A stretch of DNA of 54,125 nucleotides from Thermoanaerobaculum aquaticum (GCF_000687145.1 NZ_JMFG01000007.1:1-54125), one strand, 5' to 3'; shown: positions 41,030 to 51,449, counted from the first letter of the stretch. Made by a program: numbers and translations. The notes: generated from the letters alone by a model not told the origin.

Positions 41030-42265
41030 ATGGAGGGGGAAGGCACGGTCATCGTGGAGCGGTGTGAGACACCTACAGCTGCGGTGGGGCTGTGGGTGCG
41101 TTCGGGTTCGGCCCATGAAAGCAAGGAGCTGGCCGGCATCACCCACCTTTTGGAGCACCTGCTTTTACGCCGCTGCGGGGGGCGCACTCCGGAAACCATT
41201 GCCGAGCTCATTGACTCACTGGGCGGCGACGTGAACGCCTACACCACCCGGGAAACCTGCGCGGTGGTGGCCCACGTGCCGGCCACCCGGCGGCAGGAAG
41301 CGCTGGAGCTGGTGCTGGATGCCATTTTCCACCCCACCTTTACCGAGGAGGACGTGAGGCTGGAGCAAAAGGTGGTGGCGGCGGAGTTCGACCTTTACCG
41401 GGATTCCCCGGCCGAAACCGCGGCGGAAAAGGCCCTTTCGGCCTGCTGGGGGGATCACCCCCTGGCGCGACCCATTCTGGGGGACCCGTCGGTGGTGGGC
41501 TCCTTGAGCCGCGAGGCGCTTTTTTCCTTTCACCGTGCCCGCTTTGGTCGGAATCGAGCGCTGGTGGTGGCGGTGGGCCCCTGGGAGGAAGCTGAGCTTG
41601 AGGAGCTGCTTTCTTCCAAGCCCCAGGCGTTGGATGGAGATTTACCGCTGCCGCCGGCTGTGTGGCAGCCTCGCTTGACCGCCGAGGAGCGGGCCAGCCT
41701 GGAGCAGGTGTATGTGCACGTGGTGTTCCCCGGCCTTCCGGAGGATTCCCCAGAGCTGCCGGTTTTGGAGGTGCTGAACCAGGTCCTGGGAGGAGGAGCG
41801 GCCAGCCGTTTGTTCCGCACCTTGCGCGACCAGCTGGGCTTGGTTTACGAGGTGGGCAGCTCGCTGTTGGCCGCCCAGGTGGCAGGGGCTCTGGAGGTGA
41901 GCTTTTCCGCCCCGGCGGGACGGGGGCAGCAGGCTTGGGATGCCTTGCTTTCGGTGCTGGAGGACGTGGCCAGCGGGCGGCTTTCCGACCGTGAGGTGGA
42001 GCTGGCTAAGCAGGCGCTTACGGCTTCCATCGTGCTGGGTGCTTCTTCCCCCGATGCGCTCATGGAGGCGCACGCCGGGGAGTTTTTGAGCCGGGGGCGA
42101 CGGTTTTCCCAAAAGGAGGTGGAAGCCGAAATCCGCGAGGTCAGCCCCGAGCAGGTGCGGGCGATGGCGGCCCGGGTGCTGGACCTTTCGCTGTTGGCAG
42201 GGGCGGTGTGTGGGCCACCCGGACAGGCGGTGGTGCCGCCGGTGCTGGCGCGGAGGGTGGCGTGA
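41030..42265 (+). CDS. M16-family zinc peptidase
   Basis: A 411-residue protein. I chose ATG 41030 because the longer frame runs through the terminator. The inverted zinc motif HLLEH (residues 39-43, [16 protein letters not shown]) and a downstream glutamate in [17 protein letters not shown] form the active site. The C-terminal half has the M16 R/Y motif region ([20 protein letters not shown]). There is no signal peptide, so it is probably cytoplasmic. Relatives cleave small peptides or processing intermediates. It overlaps the dut start (GTGA), and heads a run of overlapping genes leading into purine biosynthesis. Confidence 0.88.
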   Translation: MEGEGTVIVERCETPTAAVGLWVRSGSAHESKELAGITHLLEHLLLRRCGGRTPETIAELIDSLGGDVNAYTTRETCAVVAHVPATRRQEALELVLDAIFHPTFTEEDVRLEQKVVAAEFDLYRDSPAETAAEKALSACWGDHPLARPILGDPSVVGSLSREALFSFHRARFGRNRALVVAVGPWEEAELEELLSSKPQALDGDLPLPPAVWQPRLTAEERASLEQVYVHVVFPGLPEDSPELPVLEVLNQVLGGGAASRLFRTLRDQLGLVYEVGSSLLAAQVAGALEVSFSAPAGRGQQAWDALLSVLEDVASGRLSDREVELAKQALTASIVLGASSPDALMEAHAGEFLSRGRRFSQKEVEAEIREVSPEQVRAMAARVLDLSLLAGAVCGPPGQAVVPPVLARRVA

Positions 42266-42708
42266 GCGTGCAGGTGGAGGTGGCGGTGCTCCCCCACGGC
42301 CAGGGCTTGCCCCTGCCCACCTACGCCACCCCCGGGGCTGCGGGGGCCGATGTATGCGCGGCGGTGGAGGGGGAGGTGGTGCTCCCCCCGGGAGGGCGGG
42401 TGGCGGTTCCTACGGGCCTGGTGGTGGCGGTACCGGAGGGCTACGAAATGCAGGTGCGACCGCGCTCGGGTCTCGCTTTGCAGCACGGGATCACCGTGGC
42501 CAACGCGCCAGGCACCATTGACAGCGACTTCCGCGGCGAGCTCAAGGTGATCCTGGTGAACCTGGGTGACAGGCCCTTTGTGGTGCGGCGGGGTGACCGC
42601 ATCGCCCAGCTGGTGGTGGCTCCGGTGGTGCGTGCCCAGTTCAGAAAAGCCGAAGGGCTTTCCACGACCGCTCGCGGTGAGGGCGGCTTTGGTTCCACGG
42701 GGGTTTGA
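42262..42708 (+). CDS. dut: dUTP diphosphatase
   Basis: A 148-residue trimeric-type dUTPase from GTG 42262. All five motifs are visible: [53 protein letters not shown] and the glycine-rich C-terminal [10 protein letters not shown] that closes over the active site. It hydrolyses dUTP to dUMP, preventing uracil incorporation and supplying dTMP synthesis. The start overlaps the peptidase stop and its stop overlaps the next ATG (TGATG). Confidence 0.94.
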   Translation: MSVQVEVAVLPHGQGLPLPTYATPGAAGADVCAAVEGEVVLPPGGRVAVPTGLVVAVPEGYEMQVRPRSGLALQHGITVANAPGTIDSDFRGELKVILVNLGDRPFVVRRGDRIAQLVVAPVVRAQFRKAEGLSTTARGEGGFGSTGV

Positions 42709-43475
42709 TGCGGGTCCACGTGCTTGCTTCCGGCTCCTCGGGAAACGCCCTGGTGGTGGAAGGCAAGCAAGGGGCGGTGCTTTTTGATTGCGGTTTGGGC
42801 CCGCGGGTGCTGGCGGCTCGCCTGCGCGCGGTGGGGGTGGATCCCCAGTCCATTGTGGCCCTGGTGCTTTCCCACGAGCACACCGACCACGTGAAGGGGT
42901 TGCCGCACTTTCAGAAGCGCTTTTCGGTGCCGATTTGGGCCACCCCCGGCACCTGGGAGGCCTTGGGAGGGGTGGACTCCTGCGGGGAGCTTTTGACCTT
43001 GGGCAAACCGGCAGCGGTAGCTGACCTTTCGGTGCTGCCCCTGCCCGCGTCCCACGACGCGGTGGAGCCGGCGGGGTTTGTGGTGGAGGCTTGCGGCCTG
43101 CGCCTGGGGCTTTTAACCGACACCGGGGTGGTCACCGAGCTGCTTTTGGAGCGCCTTTCCGGTTGCCACGCGCTCTTCCTGGAGGCCAACCACGATTTGG
43201 ATATGCTGCGTTTTGGGCCCTACCCCCCGGTTTTGAAGCAGCGCATTGCCTCCCGCCACGGGCACCTTTCCAACGTGCAAGCCCGGGATGCCCTGGAGAG
43301 GTTGGTGCACCCCGCCCTTCGGCAGGTGGTGGCTATGCACCTGTCCCGGGAGAACAACCGCCCGGTTTTGGTGGAGCAGGAGCTGGGGCGGGTGCTGCGG
43401 GGGGGGCCGGCAAAGCTCTGTGTGGCCTCCCAAGACGAGCCGCTGACGGTTCACCTGGAGGAGGGAAGGTCATGA
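42708..43475 (+). CDS. MBL-fold metallo-hydrolase, YycJ/WalJ-like
   Basis: A 255-residue protein. It opens with [20 protein letters not shown], typical of the YycJ/WalJ group. The metal site is SHEHTDHVKGL near residue 60 (HxHxDH), with another His in PASHDAVEPAG, an Asp in LLTDTGVVTE and a final His in RQVVAMHLSRENN. It would bind two metal ions. Homologues are implicated in DNA repair or cell-wall coordination, and some are 5'-exonucleases. The stop overlaps purS by four bases. Confidence 0.85.
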   Translation: MRVHVLASGSSGNALVVEGKQGAVLFDCGLGPRVLAARLRAVGVDPQSIVALVLSHEHTDHVKGLPHFQKRFSVPIWATPGTWEALGGVDSCGELLTLGKPAAVADLSVLPLPASHDAVEPAGFVVEACGLRLGLLTDTGVVTELLLERLSGCHALFLEANHDLDMLRFGPYPPVLKQRIASRHGHLSNVQARDALERLVHPALRQVVAMHLSRENNRPVLVEQELGRVLRGGPAKLCVASQDEPLTVHLEEGRS

Positions 43476-43711
43476 AGGTGGAAGTGCGGGTGCAGCTCAA
43501 AGCGGGGGTGCTGGACCCCCAGGGGGAGGCCATCCGGCGGGTGCTGGGGCGGTTGGGGTACGCCGAGGTGAGCTCGGTGCGGGTAGGGAAGCTCATCCTC
43601 CTGGAGGTGGAGGGCGAAGACCAGGAGCGGGTGCACGCCCGCGTAGAAGAGGCGTGCCGGGAGCTTTTGGCCAACCCCATCATTGAGGACTTCGAGGTGC
43701 GGCTGTTATGA
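43472..43711 (+). CDS. purS: Phosphoribosylformylglycinamidine synthase subunit PurS
   Basis: A 79-residue protein, normal PurS size (MKVEVRVQLKAGVLDPQGEA; VGKLILLEVEG; CRELLANPIIEDFEV). It bridges PurL and PurQ in the three-subunit FGAM synthase found in Bacillus, archaea and many other bacteria. ATG overlaps the preceding stop (ATGA), and purQ begins inside its own stop codon, so the three subunits are translated in series. Confidence 0.95.
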   Translation: MKVEVRVQLKAGVLDPQGEAIRRVLGRLGYAEVSSVRVGKLILLEVEGEDQERVHARVEEACRELLANPIIEDFEVRLL

Positions 43712-44406
43712 GCTGGCGGCGGCCCAAAATTGGGGTGGTGCGCTTCCCCGGCTCCAACCGGGATGCCGATGCCCTGCGGGCGGTGGAGCTGTGCGGGGGA
43801 GAGGCGGTGCCCATTTGGCACGAAAGCGAAGACCTCCTGGGGGTCACCGGCGTGCTCATCCCTGGGGGTTTTTCCTACGGTGACTACCTGCGGGCGGGTG
43901 CCATGGCCGCCCATTCCCCGGTGATGCGGGCGGTGCGCAGGCATGCGGAAGCGGGGGGACCGGTTTTGGGGATCTGCAACGGCTTTCAGATCCTGCTGGA
44001 AGCGGGGCTGTTGCCGGGGGCCATGCTCCCCAACCGCAGCTTGCGCTTTATCCACAGGGAGGTTTACCTGCGGGTGGAGCGCGACGACACCCCGCTTCTT
44101 GCCAAGCTGCGCCGCGGGCAGGTGGTGCGCCTCCCCATTGCCCACAAAGAGGGAAACTGGTTTGCCTCGGGAGAAGAGCTTTCGGCCATTGAAGCCAAAG
44201 GTCTGGTGGCGCTGCGCTACTGCTCGCCCAACGGTGAGGTGGACGAGGCCCACAACCCCAACGGTGCTTTACATGCGGTGGCGGGGCTGACCAACCCCGA
44301 GGGCAACGTCCTGGGCATGATGCCCCACCCGGAGTGCCGGGTGGACCCGCTGGTGGCCGAGCCCTTTGGCAGGCCGTTCATTGCCGCGCTGGTGGAGGCC
44401 TCATGA
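43708..44406 (+). CDS. purQ: Phosphoribosylformylglycinamidine synthase subunit PurQ (glutaminase)
   Basis: A 232-residue class I glutamine amidotransferase. Motifs: [39 protein letters not shown], nucleophile Cys in [13 protein letters not shown], and the His/Glu pair in [12 protein letters not shown]. It supplies ammonia from glutamine to PurL for the fourth step of purine synthesis. Overlaps with purS and purL are four bases each. Confidence 0.96.
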   Translation: MSWRRPKIGVVRFPGSNRDADALRAVELCGGEAVPIWHESEDLLGVTGVLIPGGFSYGDYLRAGAMAAHSPVMRAVRRHAEAGGPVLGICNGFQILLEAGLLPGAMLPNRSLRFIHREVYLRVERDDTPLLAKLRRGQVVRLPIAHKEGNWFASGEELSAIEAKGLVALRYCSPNGEVDEAHNPNGALHAVAGLTNPEGNVLGMMPHPECRVDPLVAEPFGRPFIAALVEAS

Positions 44407-46595
44407 AGCGCTGGAACGATGAGGCGGAGCTGGCCGATGCGCTGGAGCACGGGCTCACCGCCGAGGAGTGGGAGCGCATCCTGGCGGCACTGGGGCGAAC
44501 CCCCAACCTCACGGAGCTGGGGATCTTTGCCGCCCTTTGGTCCGAACACTGCTCGTACAAGTCCTCGCGGGTGCATTTGAAGCATTTCCCCACCTCCGGT
44601 CCCCGGGTGGTGCAGGGCCCTGGAGAAAACGCCGGAGCGGTGGACATTGGCGACGGCTGGGTGGCGGTTTTCAAAATGGAGTCCCACAACCACCCTTCGT
44701 TCATCGAGCCGTACCAGGGGGCGGCCACCGGCGTGGGCGGCATCCTGCGGGACGTGTTCACCATGGGGGCGCGGCCGGTGATGCTTTTGGATTCTTTGCG
44801 CTTTGGCGATCTTTCGGCGCCGCGCATGCGCTACCTGGTGGACGGGGTGGTGCGGGGCATTGGCGATTACGGCAACTGCGTGGGGGTTCCCACCCTGGGC
44901 GGGGAGGTGGATTTCCACCCGGCCTACAACGGCAACATCCTGGTGAACGCCATGTGCGTGGGGGCGGCCCGCAAGGACAAGCTCTTCTTTGCCCGCGCCC
45001 AGGGGGTGGGGAACCGGGTGATTTACCTGGGCTCCAAAACCGGCCGGGACGGCATTCACGGCGCCACCATGGCCTCGGACAGCTTCGATGAAACCGCTGA
45101 GCAGAAGCGGCCCACCGTGCAGGTGGGGGATCCGTTTACCGAAAAGCTGCTCATCGAAGCGTGCCTGGAGCTCATGGACAAGGGGCTGGTGGTGGCCATT
45201 CAAGACATGGGGGCGGCGGGCTTGACCTCCTCGGCCTTTGAAATGGCAGCCCGGGGCCGGTGCGGTCTGGAGCTGGACCTTTCCCGGGTGCCGGTGCGGG
45301 AAGAGGGCATGACCCCGTACGAGCTCATGCTTTCGGAATCTCAGGAGCGCATGCTTTTGGTGGCGCGTCCCCAGGACGTGCAGGAGATCTTTGCCATTTG
45401 CCATCGCTGGGGCCTGGACGCCTGCGACATAGGTGAGGTGGTGGCGGGGAACGAGGTGACGGCCTTCTGGCAGGGGGAGGTGGCGTTTCGCTTACCGGTG
45501 CTCCCCGCCGTGGACGACGCCCCCCGCTACGATCGCCCCTACCAGTTGCCACAGCCTTCCTCGGCGGTGACCCTGCCCAGCTTCTCCGGCCGGGACTTCG
45601 GCCAGGACCTGCGGCGGCTTCTGGCCTCCCCGCACCTGGGGAGCAAGCGGGCGGTGTACCAGCAGTACGACCAAACGGTGGGGGCAGCCACCTTAGCCGG
45701 GCCAGGTGGGGAAGCGGCGCTGGTGCTGGTCCCCGGCACCCGCATTGGTCTTGCCGCCACCACCGACTGCAACGCTTACGCTTGCTCCCTGGACCCTTAC
45801 ACCGGCGCTGCACAGGCGGTGGTGGAGGCCATGCGTAACCTTGCGTGCGTGGGGGCGGAGCCGGTGGGTGTCACCGACTGCCTCAACTTTGGCTCCCCGG
45901 AAACCCCCCAGGTCATGGGCCAGTTTGTGGCAGCGGTGCGGGGTTTGGCCGATGCCTGCCGGGCCCTGGGGGTGCCGGTGGTTTCGGGGAACGTCTCCTT
46001 TTACAACGAAACCTCCGGCCAGGCCATCCTCCCCACGCCCACCGTGGGCATGGTGGGGGTTGTGCCTTGCGTCCTCCACCGCCCGTCTTTTGCCCTGGCG
46101 GAAGGCGATGTGGTTGCGCTTTTGGGTCCGGTGGCGGGGGACCTTTCCGCCTCCCGCTACCTACAGCTTGTGTGGGACATGGCCGCAGGGGTGGTTCCCG
46201 CTCCCGAGTACCCTGCCGAAAAGGCCGCTGCCGAGCTGGTGCGGTCGCTGGTGCGCCTGGGGCTGGTGAAGGCGCGGGATATCTCCGACGGGGGCCTGGC
46301 GGTGATCCTCGCGGAAATGTGCGGCGAGGTGGGTGCACGGGTGGTGATCCCCGAAGGTGTTTCGCCAGCGAGCTTCCTGTTTGGGGAGTGGGGGCCCCGC
46401 TACCTCTTGGCCTTCCCCGAGAGCTTCCAGCCAGCGGTGGAGGCGGCCGCTTCAGGGGTACCGTTGACGCTTTTGGGGCGAGCCGGAGGGGACGCGCTGG
46501 TGGTCGTGCACGGGGAAGAAGAGCTGCTTTCCCTCCCGCTGGCGGAAATGGCCGAGCTGCGGGAGCAGGGCCTGCGCTTTTTGGAAGAACAATGA
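44403..46595 (+). CDS. purL: Phosphoribosylformylglycinamidine synthase subunit PurL
   Basis: A 730-residue protein, the short form of PurL that needs PurS and PurQ. It contains [11 protein letters not shown], the ATP-binding [33 protein letters not shown] and [18 protein letters not shown], then a second AIRS-like half with [27 protein letters not shown] and [16 protein letters not shown]. It makes FGAM from FGAR, ATP and ammonia. Start at ATG 44403 overlaps the purQ stop. Confidence 0.96.
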   Translation: MKRWNDEAELADALEHGLTAEEWERILAALGRTPNLTELGIFAALWSEHCSYKSSRVHLKHFPTSGPRVVQGPGENAGAVDIGDGWVAVFKMESHNHPSFIEPYQGAATGVGGILRDVFTMGARPVMLLDSLRFGDLSAPRMRYLVDGVVRGIGDYGNCVGVPTLGGEVDFHPAYNGNILVNAMCVGAARKDKLFFARAQGVGNRVIYLGSKTGRDGIHGATMASDSFDETAEQKRPTVQVGDPFTEKLLIEACLELMDKGLVVAIQDMGAAGLTSSAFEMAARGRCGLELDLSRVPVREEGMTPYELMLSESQERMLLVARPQDVQEIFAICHRWGLDACDIGEVVAGNEVTAFWQGEVAFRLPVLPAVDDAPRYDRPYQLPQPSSAVTLPSFSGRDFGQDLRRLLASPHLGSKRAVYQQYDQTVGAATLAGPGGEAALVLVPGTRIGLAATTDCNAYACSLDPYTGAAQAVVEAMRNLACVGAEPVGVTDCLNFGSPETPQVMGQFVAAVRGLADACRALGVPVVSGNVSFYNETSGQAILPTPTVGMVGVVPCVLHRPSFALAEGDVVALLGPVAGDLSASRYLQLVWDMAAGVVPAPEYPAEKAAAELVRSLVRLGLVKARDISDGGLAVILAEMCGEVGARVVIPEGVSPASFLFGEWGPRYLLAFPESFQPAVEAAASGVPLTLLGRAGGDALVVVHGEEELLSLPLAEMAELREQGLRFLEEQ

Positions 46596-47992
46596 GGCCA
46601 GCCGAGGACCGGTTCCACGAGGAGTGCGGGGTTTGCGCGGTGGTCGGGCACCCCGACGCCGCCAACCTGGTGTACCTGGGGCTTTACGCGCTGCAGCACC
46701 GGGGGCAGGAGTCGGCGGGCATTGCCACCTGGGACGGCCACAGGGTGCACTCCCACCGCGCCATGGGCTACGTGGCCGACATTTTTGATCGCAAAACCCT
46801 GGACCGGCTGCCGGGGGAGGTGGCCATCGGCCACGTGCGCTACTCCACCGCCGGGGACTCGGCGCTCACCAACGCCCAGCCTCTGGTGGTGAACACCCAG
46901 CACGGCCCTTTGGCCGTAGCTCATAACGGCAACCTGGTCAACGCCTTGAGCTTACGGCACGCCCTGGAGGGGGAAGGGGCTATTTTCCAGTCCACCTCCG
47001 ACACCGAGGTCATCCTGCATTTGGCCGCCCGCTTTCGGGCGGACTCGGTGGAAGAAGCGCTGCTGGCAGCTCTGGCGGCGGTGAAGGGGGCGTACTCCCT
47101 GGTGGTTTTGGCCCGGGAGCGGGTTTTGGCCGCTCGCGATCCCCTGGGGTTTCGCCCGTTGCTTTTGGGGCGGTTGGGGGAAGCCTGGGTGGTGGCCTCG
47201 GAAAGCTGCGCCTTTGATTTGCTGGGGGCAGAGCTGGTGCGGGAGGTGGCCCCTGGTGAGGTGTTGCGGCTGGACCGGGCGGGGGTTCGCCAAATCCGGC
47301 CGGCGGCTTCCCCGCCTTACGCCCACTGCGTTTTCGAGCACGTGTACTTTGCCCGCCCCGATTCCCGGGTGTTTGGTGAGGATGTGGGGATCGTGCGCCA
47401 GCGGCTGGGGGAGAGGCTGGCCTTGGAGCAGCCGGCGGACGCCGATGTGGTGGTAGGGGTGCCGGATTCGGGGATCCCTGCGGCCCTGGGGTACTCCCGT
47501 TTTTCCGGTTTGCCGTTCGTTTTGGGCCTGGTGCGCAACCACTACGTGGGCCGCACCTTCATCGAGCCCAAGCAAAGCATCCGCCACTTTGGCGTCAAGG
47601 TAAAGCTCAACCCGGTGCGCGCCCTGGTTTCGGGGAAGCGGGTGGTGCTGGTGGACGATTCCATCGTGCGCGGCACCACCTCCCGCAAGATCGTGACCAT
47701 GCTCAAGCAAGCGGGGGCCCGGGAGGTGCACTTGCGGATTTCCTCGCCGCCCACCATTGGCCCTTGCTTTTACGGCATTGACACCCCCGAACGGCGGGAG
47801 CTCATCGCCTCTTCGGCCACCGTGGAGGTAATACGCCAGTTCGTGGGGGCTGATTCCCTGGGGTACCTTTCCGAAGCGGGGATGCTGGCGTGCCTGGAGA
47901 CACCCGCTGAGAACTTCTGCACCGCGTGCTTTTCCGGCCGCTACCCGCTCTTGGAAACCGAGTCCGAAACCCTGGCCAAGACCCAGCGTTAG
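46592..47992 (+). CDS. purF: Amidophosphoribosyltransferase
   Basis: A 466-residue protein. An 11-residue propeptide precedes the predicted catalytic Cys12 ([13 protein letters not shown]), so self-processing would expose the nucleophile. The glutaminase half has [16 protein letters not shown] and [11 protein letters not shown]. The phosphoribosyltransferase half has [19 protein letters not shown] ([15 protein letters not shown]). Cysteines in [16 protein letters not shown] and FCTACF match the 4Fe-4S-type enzyme of Bacillus. It performs the first committed step of purine synthesis. ATGA overlap with purL. Confidence 0.96.
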   Translation: MRPAEDRFHEECGVCAVVGHPDAANLVYLGLYALQHRGQESAGIATWDGHRVHSHRAMGYVADIFDRKTLDRLPGEVAIGHVRYSTAGDSALTNAQPLVVNTQHGPLAVAHNGNLVNALSLRHALEGEGAIFQSTSDTEVILHLAARFRADSVEEALLAALAAVKGAYSLVVLARERVLAARDPLGFRPLLLGRLGEAWVVASESCAFDLLGAELVREVAPGEVLRLDRAGVRQIRPAASPPYAHCVFEHVYFARPDSRVFGEDVGIVRQRLGERLALEQPADADVVVGVPDSGIPAALGYSRFSGLPFVLGLVRNHYVGRTFIEPKQSIRHFGVKVKLNPVRALVSGKRVVLVDDSIVRGTTSRKIVTMLKQAGAREVHLRISSPPTIGPCFYGIDTPERRELIASSATVEVIRQFVGADSLGYLSEAGMLACLETPAENFCTACFSGRYPLLETESETLAKTQR

Positions 47993-48021
47993 GCCCGGTC
48001 TGGCCACATTGGGTTGGAGGG

Positions 48022-48031
48022 CTGGGCCCAG
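48022..48031. repeat. CTGGGCCCAG palindrome after purF
   Basis: A 10-base perfect palindrome, flanked by further GGCC/GGGC words, lies 30 bases after the purF stop. It could form a weak hairpin but has no T-run. The remainder of 47993-48231 holds no gene. Confidence 0.3.
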
Positions 48032-48110
48032 GCCCTGGCCGTCTTTAAGGCTAGAGGTCGCTTCGAACCCCATGCTTTTTTGCCCAACAACTTGATGGTT
48101 GTGCGGTTTG

Positions 48111-48177
48111 TTGACAAGAATTATCAGTTTTATGTCTCACGATAGTGTTGACAAGCGCATGACCACAGAATTACATT
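48111..48177 (+). promoter_or_regulatory. Promoter of the nonahaem cytochrome gene with repeated TTGACAAG
   Basis: TTGACA (48148-48153), an 18-base spacer and TACATT (48172-48177) form a sigma-70-type promoter 54 bases before the ATG. A second exact TTGACAAG word lies at 48111-48118, 37 bases upstream of the first; it has no matching -10 box and may be part of an operator or an older promoter. This AT-richer stretch stands out from the surrounding DNA. Confidence 0.55.
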
Positions 48178-48231
48178 TGTCTGCGGTCCTGGGCTCTTCG
48201 TCACTAGCCCGGGATCAGAAAGGGGGGTTCA

Positions 48232-51219
48232 ATGGTAAAGCGGGTTGTTCCACTGTTGCTGGTAGCCTTCCTCGCTTGGCCGCTGTGGGGCCAGGCGCAA
48301 AACCCCGTCACCGTGGCTTTTGAGGTCACGGGAACACCGGGGTTTGGGGCAGCGGTCTCGGTGAAGGCTACGGTTACCATCAACGACGGCTCCAGCCTCC
48401 AGGGACTGGCGTGGAGCCAGACGGGCGGTGTGCAGGTGACGCTTGCCGGTGCCAACACGGACACGGTGAGCTTTACGGTGCCTGGCCGGGCTGAGTTCCG
48501 CCAGCACCTCATTGAGGTTCTGAAGGAGCCAGCCCTCACCGCTGCGCAGCTGCCGCCCAACGTGCCGGTTCCGGAGGAACACTTCCCCGGCGGGTTGCAG
48601 GACCGCTTCCAGGTCGTGGCGGTGAACCCGCACGCCCTGGCGGATGCTGGCGCCATCGTGCTCAAGCTCACCGTGACCACCACCTCCGGGACCTATTCGT
48701 TCACCAAGTCGGCGGCGGTGCCCCTGCCTTGGAAGTGGACCACGGGGATCCGCAACGTGCCGGTGGGCCTGCCGGTTCTCCTCTACGCGCCGGAGCAGGC
48801 CACCTACGACTGGAACCTGGTGTTAAAGCCCGTAGGGTCCAACGCGTCCCTTACCGACCCCACAGCCCAAACCACCGAGTTCATCCCCGATGTGCCCGGC
48901 ACCTACAGGGTGACGATTACCGATTTGGCGGGCAACAAGGTGCGGACCCTGGAGATCATTGCCGGCCTGTGGCGGGGTGTGATTACCGGGCAGGACGCCA
49001 ACGAGCGGCCCATCCCGGACACCGCCTGCACCGGGTGCCACATTTCCGGAACGCCTCTGGGTCAGTTTGCCCAGTGGAAGGAATCCGGGCACGCGGAAAT
49101 CTTCACCAGCAACGTGAAGACCAACGACCACTACGGGGTCAACTGCTTGTCCTGCCATACCGTGGGTTACGACACTTCGGTGAACAACGGCGGCATTGAC
49201 GATGCCGACAAGTGGCAGGATTTCCTCAACTCCGGTCTTTTGACCCACACCGGTCCCAACAACTGGACGCAAATCCTGGCGCAATTCCCGGAGGTGGCGA
49301 AGCGCGCCAACATTCAATGCGAGAACTGCCACGGCCCGCAAAACAGCGAGGCCCATGCCCGGGGTGGTTCCTACCGCACCAGCCTGTCCTCGGATGTGTG
49401 CGCCTACTGTCACGGTGAACCGCCCCGCCACGGTCGCTTCCAGCAGTGGCAGCTTTCCGGCCACGCCAACTACGAGCTGGCCGGTGAAGAGGGCATGAGC
49501 GGTTCCTGCGCCCCCTGCCATACCGGCAATGGCTTCTTGGCTTGGGCGAAGAACAACTTCCAGGGTTCCTCGGTGCAGGTAACCTGGACCGCGGAAGAGG
49601 TTCACCCCCAAACCTGCCAAACCTGCCACGACCCGCACGACGTGGGCACCACTTCCGGCGGGCCAACCACTAACGCCAAGGTGCGGGTCATGGGTGAAAC
49701 CCCAACGCTGGTCGCCGGCTTCAAGGTGACCAACGCCGGCTCTGGTGCTCTCTGCATGGTGTGCCACAACGGCCGCCGGGGCTTGCGTGACGATGCCCAC
49801 TACAACCTAGCTGACGTTGCCCGGGCACCTCACCAGGGTCCCCAAACCGACATCCTGGTGGGTCGCAACATGTACTTCGTGGAAGTGGGGACCCCCGGCT
49901 ACCACTCAATGTTGCCGGACACCTGCGTGGATTGCCACATGGAAAAGACTCCGCCGCCCGACATCATTTCCTACAACCGCGGCGGCACCAACCACACCTT
50001 CTACGCCTCCAAGACCATCTGCTCCAACTGCCATACTGCGGTGACTGCCGAAGCCGTGCAATCCAAGGTGGCCGCCAAGATGGAAGAACTCAGGGCTGCG
50101 GTGGAAGGGAAGCTGCTGGAGGCCATGGCTGCTCAGCTCTCCTTGGGCAAGAAGATCGACATTGGCGGCCTCGCCACCATCAACAGCATTGGCCAGATCA
50201 AGCACCTGGAGCTCACCGAGAGCCACGGCCGTCAAGCCATTCAGGTGACGCTTGCCGACAACACCGTCCTCGACGTGGTCACGCTGAACAGCGTGAAGGT
50301 GGTGCCCCCCACCGGTTCTGCCGTGGAGATCCTGCGGGTGGCCGACCCGGCGGTGGCCAAGGCCGGCTGGAACTACTTCATGGTGGAGCTGGACCGCAGC
50401 CACGGCGTCCACAACCCCTCCTTTGTCATGCGGGCACTGGACCTCTCGTTGCTGGCTCTGAAGACGCTCCCGCCCGGTGCGGGTTCCTTGCCCTCGGGAG
50501 CGCAGGGCGGTGGACCCGGCAACGGGGCCGGTGCGGTGAGCTGCACCACGCCGTTCGTGTACTGGGTTGAAGTGGCGGCCCATGCCGCCGGCGAGGCCGG
50601 AAGCCAGTGGCGGACCGACCTGGTGGCCCGCAACCTCTCCTCCAACGATGCTTCCGTCAAGTTCTACCTCTACACCGACGAAAACAAGCACGAAGCCACC
50701 GCTACCGTTCCTGCCGCCTCACAGAAGGTGTTCGAAGACGTGGTGGCGCTCATGAACATTCAAGGGAAGGGTTCCCTGGAGGTTTGCTCGGATCGTCCGT
50801 TGTTCGTGGTGAGCCGCACCTACACCGATACCGGCGAAGGGACCTTCGGCCAGTTCCTGGATGGCCACATTGGCGATTACGGCCTCGGCGCGGGCATGAC
50901 CGCGGAGCTCATCGGTCTGCGCCAGGAAGAGGGCAAGTTCAGGAGCAACTTGCAGTTCACCAACGGTGGCACGACCCCAGCGGAAATTGAGGTCACGCTT
51001 TACAACAACAGCGGCCAGGCGCTTACCACCTACACCGTTACGGTTCCCGCAGGCAAGGTTGTGCAGGACCTCCAGCCCTTCAAGAACCGCGCCAACCAAC
51101 CCAACCTGGGTTGGGGCTTTGCCGGTGTGACGGTCAAGCAGGGCAGCAACGTTCGCGTGAGCGGCTCGGTGGTGGACAGCCGCACCAACGATCCCACCAC
51201 CATCCCGCCCAAGCGGTAG
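48232..51219 (+). CDS. Secreted nonahaem c-type cytochrome with C-terminal beta module
   Basis: A 995-residue protein; ATG follows AGAAAGGGGGG. Signal peptide MVKRVVPLLLVAFLAWPLWG. Residues 25-250 are beta-rich without haem sites. Nine CxxCH motifs lie between about 264 and 600: CTGCH, CLSCH, CENCH, CAYCH, CAPCH, CQTCH, CMVCH, CVDCH, CSNCH. A later ELDRSHGVHNPSF resembles the distal-His loop of large multihaem enzymes related to NrfA, Hao and Otr. Residues about 775-995 (QWRTDLVARN, VSRTYTDTGEGTFGQF, FRSNLQF, QDLQPF, GSVVDSRTND) repeat the module of the 5001-6050 protein. Probably an extracellular or outer-surface electron carrier or reductase. It has its own promoter and terminator. Confidence 0.85.
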   Translation: MVKRVVPLLLVAFLAWPLWGQAQNPVTVAFEVTGTPGFGAAVSVKATVTINDGSSLQGLAWSQTGGVQVTLAGANTDTVSFTVPGRAEFRQHLIEVLKEPALTAAQLPPNVPVPEEHFPGGLQDRFQVVAVNPHALADAGAIVLKLTVTTTSGTYSFTKSAAVPLPWKWTTGIRNVPVGLPVLLYAPEQATYDWNLVLKPVGSNASLTDPTAQTTEFIPDVPGTYRVTITDLAGNKVRTLEIIAGLWRGVITGQDANERPIPDTACTGCHISGTPLGQFAQWKESGHAEIFTSNVKTNDHYGVNCLSCHTVGYDTSVNNGGIDDADKWQDFLNSGLLTHTGPNNWTQILAQFPEVAKRANIQCENCHGPQNSEAHARGGSYRTSLSSDVCAYCHGEPPRHGRFQQWQLSGHANYELAGEEGMSGSCAPCHTGNGFLAWAKNNFQGSSVQVTWTAEEVHPQTCQTCHDPHDVGTTSGGPTTNAKVRVMGETPTLVAGFKVTNAGSGALCMVCHNGRRGLRDDAHYNLADVARAPHQGPQTDILVGRNMYFVEVGTPGYHSMLPDTCVDCHMEKTPPPDIISYNRGGTNHTFYASKTICSNCHTAVTAEAVQSKVAAKMEELRAAVEGKLLEAMAAQLSLGKKIDIGGLATINSIGQIKHLELTESHGRQAIQVTLADNTVLDVVTLNSVKVVPPTGSAVEILRVADPAVAKAGWNYFMVELDRSHGVHNPSFVMRALDLSLLALKTLPPGAGSLPSGAQGGGPGNGAGAVSCTTPFVYWVEVAAHAAGEAGSQWRTDLVARNLSSNDASVKFYLYTDENKHEATATVPAASQKVFEDVVALMNIQGKGSLEVCSDRPLFVVSRTYTDTGEGTFGQFLDGHIGDYGLGAGMTAELIGLRQEEGKFRSNLQFTNGGTTPAEIEVTLYNNSGQALTTYTVTVPAGKVVQDLQPFKNRANQPNLGWGFAGVTVKQGSNVRVSGSVVDSRTNDPTTIPPKR

Positions 51220-51241
51220 AGGCTCAGAAAGCCAGACACCA

Positions 51242-51269
51242 GCGGCGGCCTTTTGGCCGCCGCTTTTTT
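51242..51269 (+). terminator. Rho-independent terminator after the nonahaem cytochrome gene
   Basis: A nine-pair perfect stem (GCGGCGGCC, loop TTTT, GGCCGCCGC) is followed by TTTTTT, 22 bases after the stop. Confidence 0.93.
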
Positions 51270-51436
51270 CTTCGCGTTGAGCACAAACCGGCGCTTACTT
51301 ACAGGGATTGCCTCCCGGAGGTTCGGGGCAAACCTGGTACTCGCTCCAGTCCACTTGAGCCGGGACAAACCGCCCGCGTGGCAATGGCAAGCGAGCGCTG
51401 CTGGCCCTGTTTCTCGGGCCATCAAGAGACTTCGGG

Positions 51437-51442
51437 TATCAT
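51437..51442 (+). promoter_or_regulatory. TATCAT box seven bases before the purM ATG
   Basis: A good -10 box (TATCAT) ends seven bases before ATG 51450, and no ribosome site is seen. No -35 box at 16-18 bases. After the strong terminator at 51242-51269, purM needs its own promoter, which supports this call. The rest of 51270-51449 has nothing recognisable. Confidence 0.45.
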
Positions 51443-51449
51443 CCCCGCC

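Noticed and set aside
48000-48075. TTCGAAC word with nearby stem-like bases, resembling a tRNA T-arm
   Set aside because: No acceptor stem pairs with it and the anticodon-arm candidate does not fold in register.
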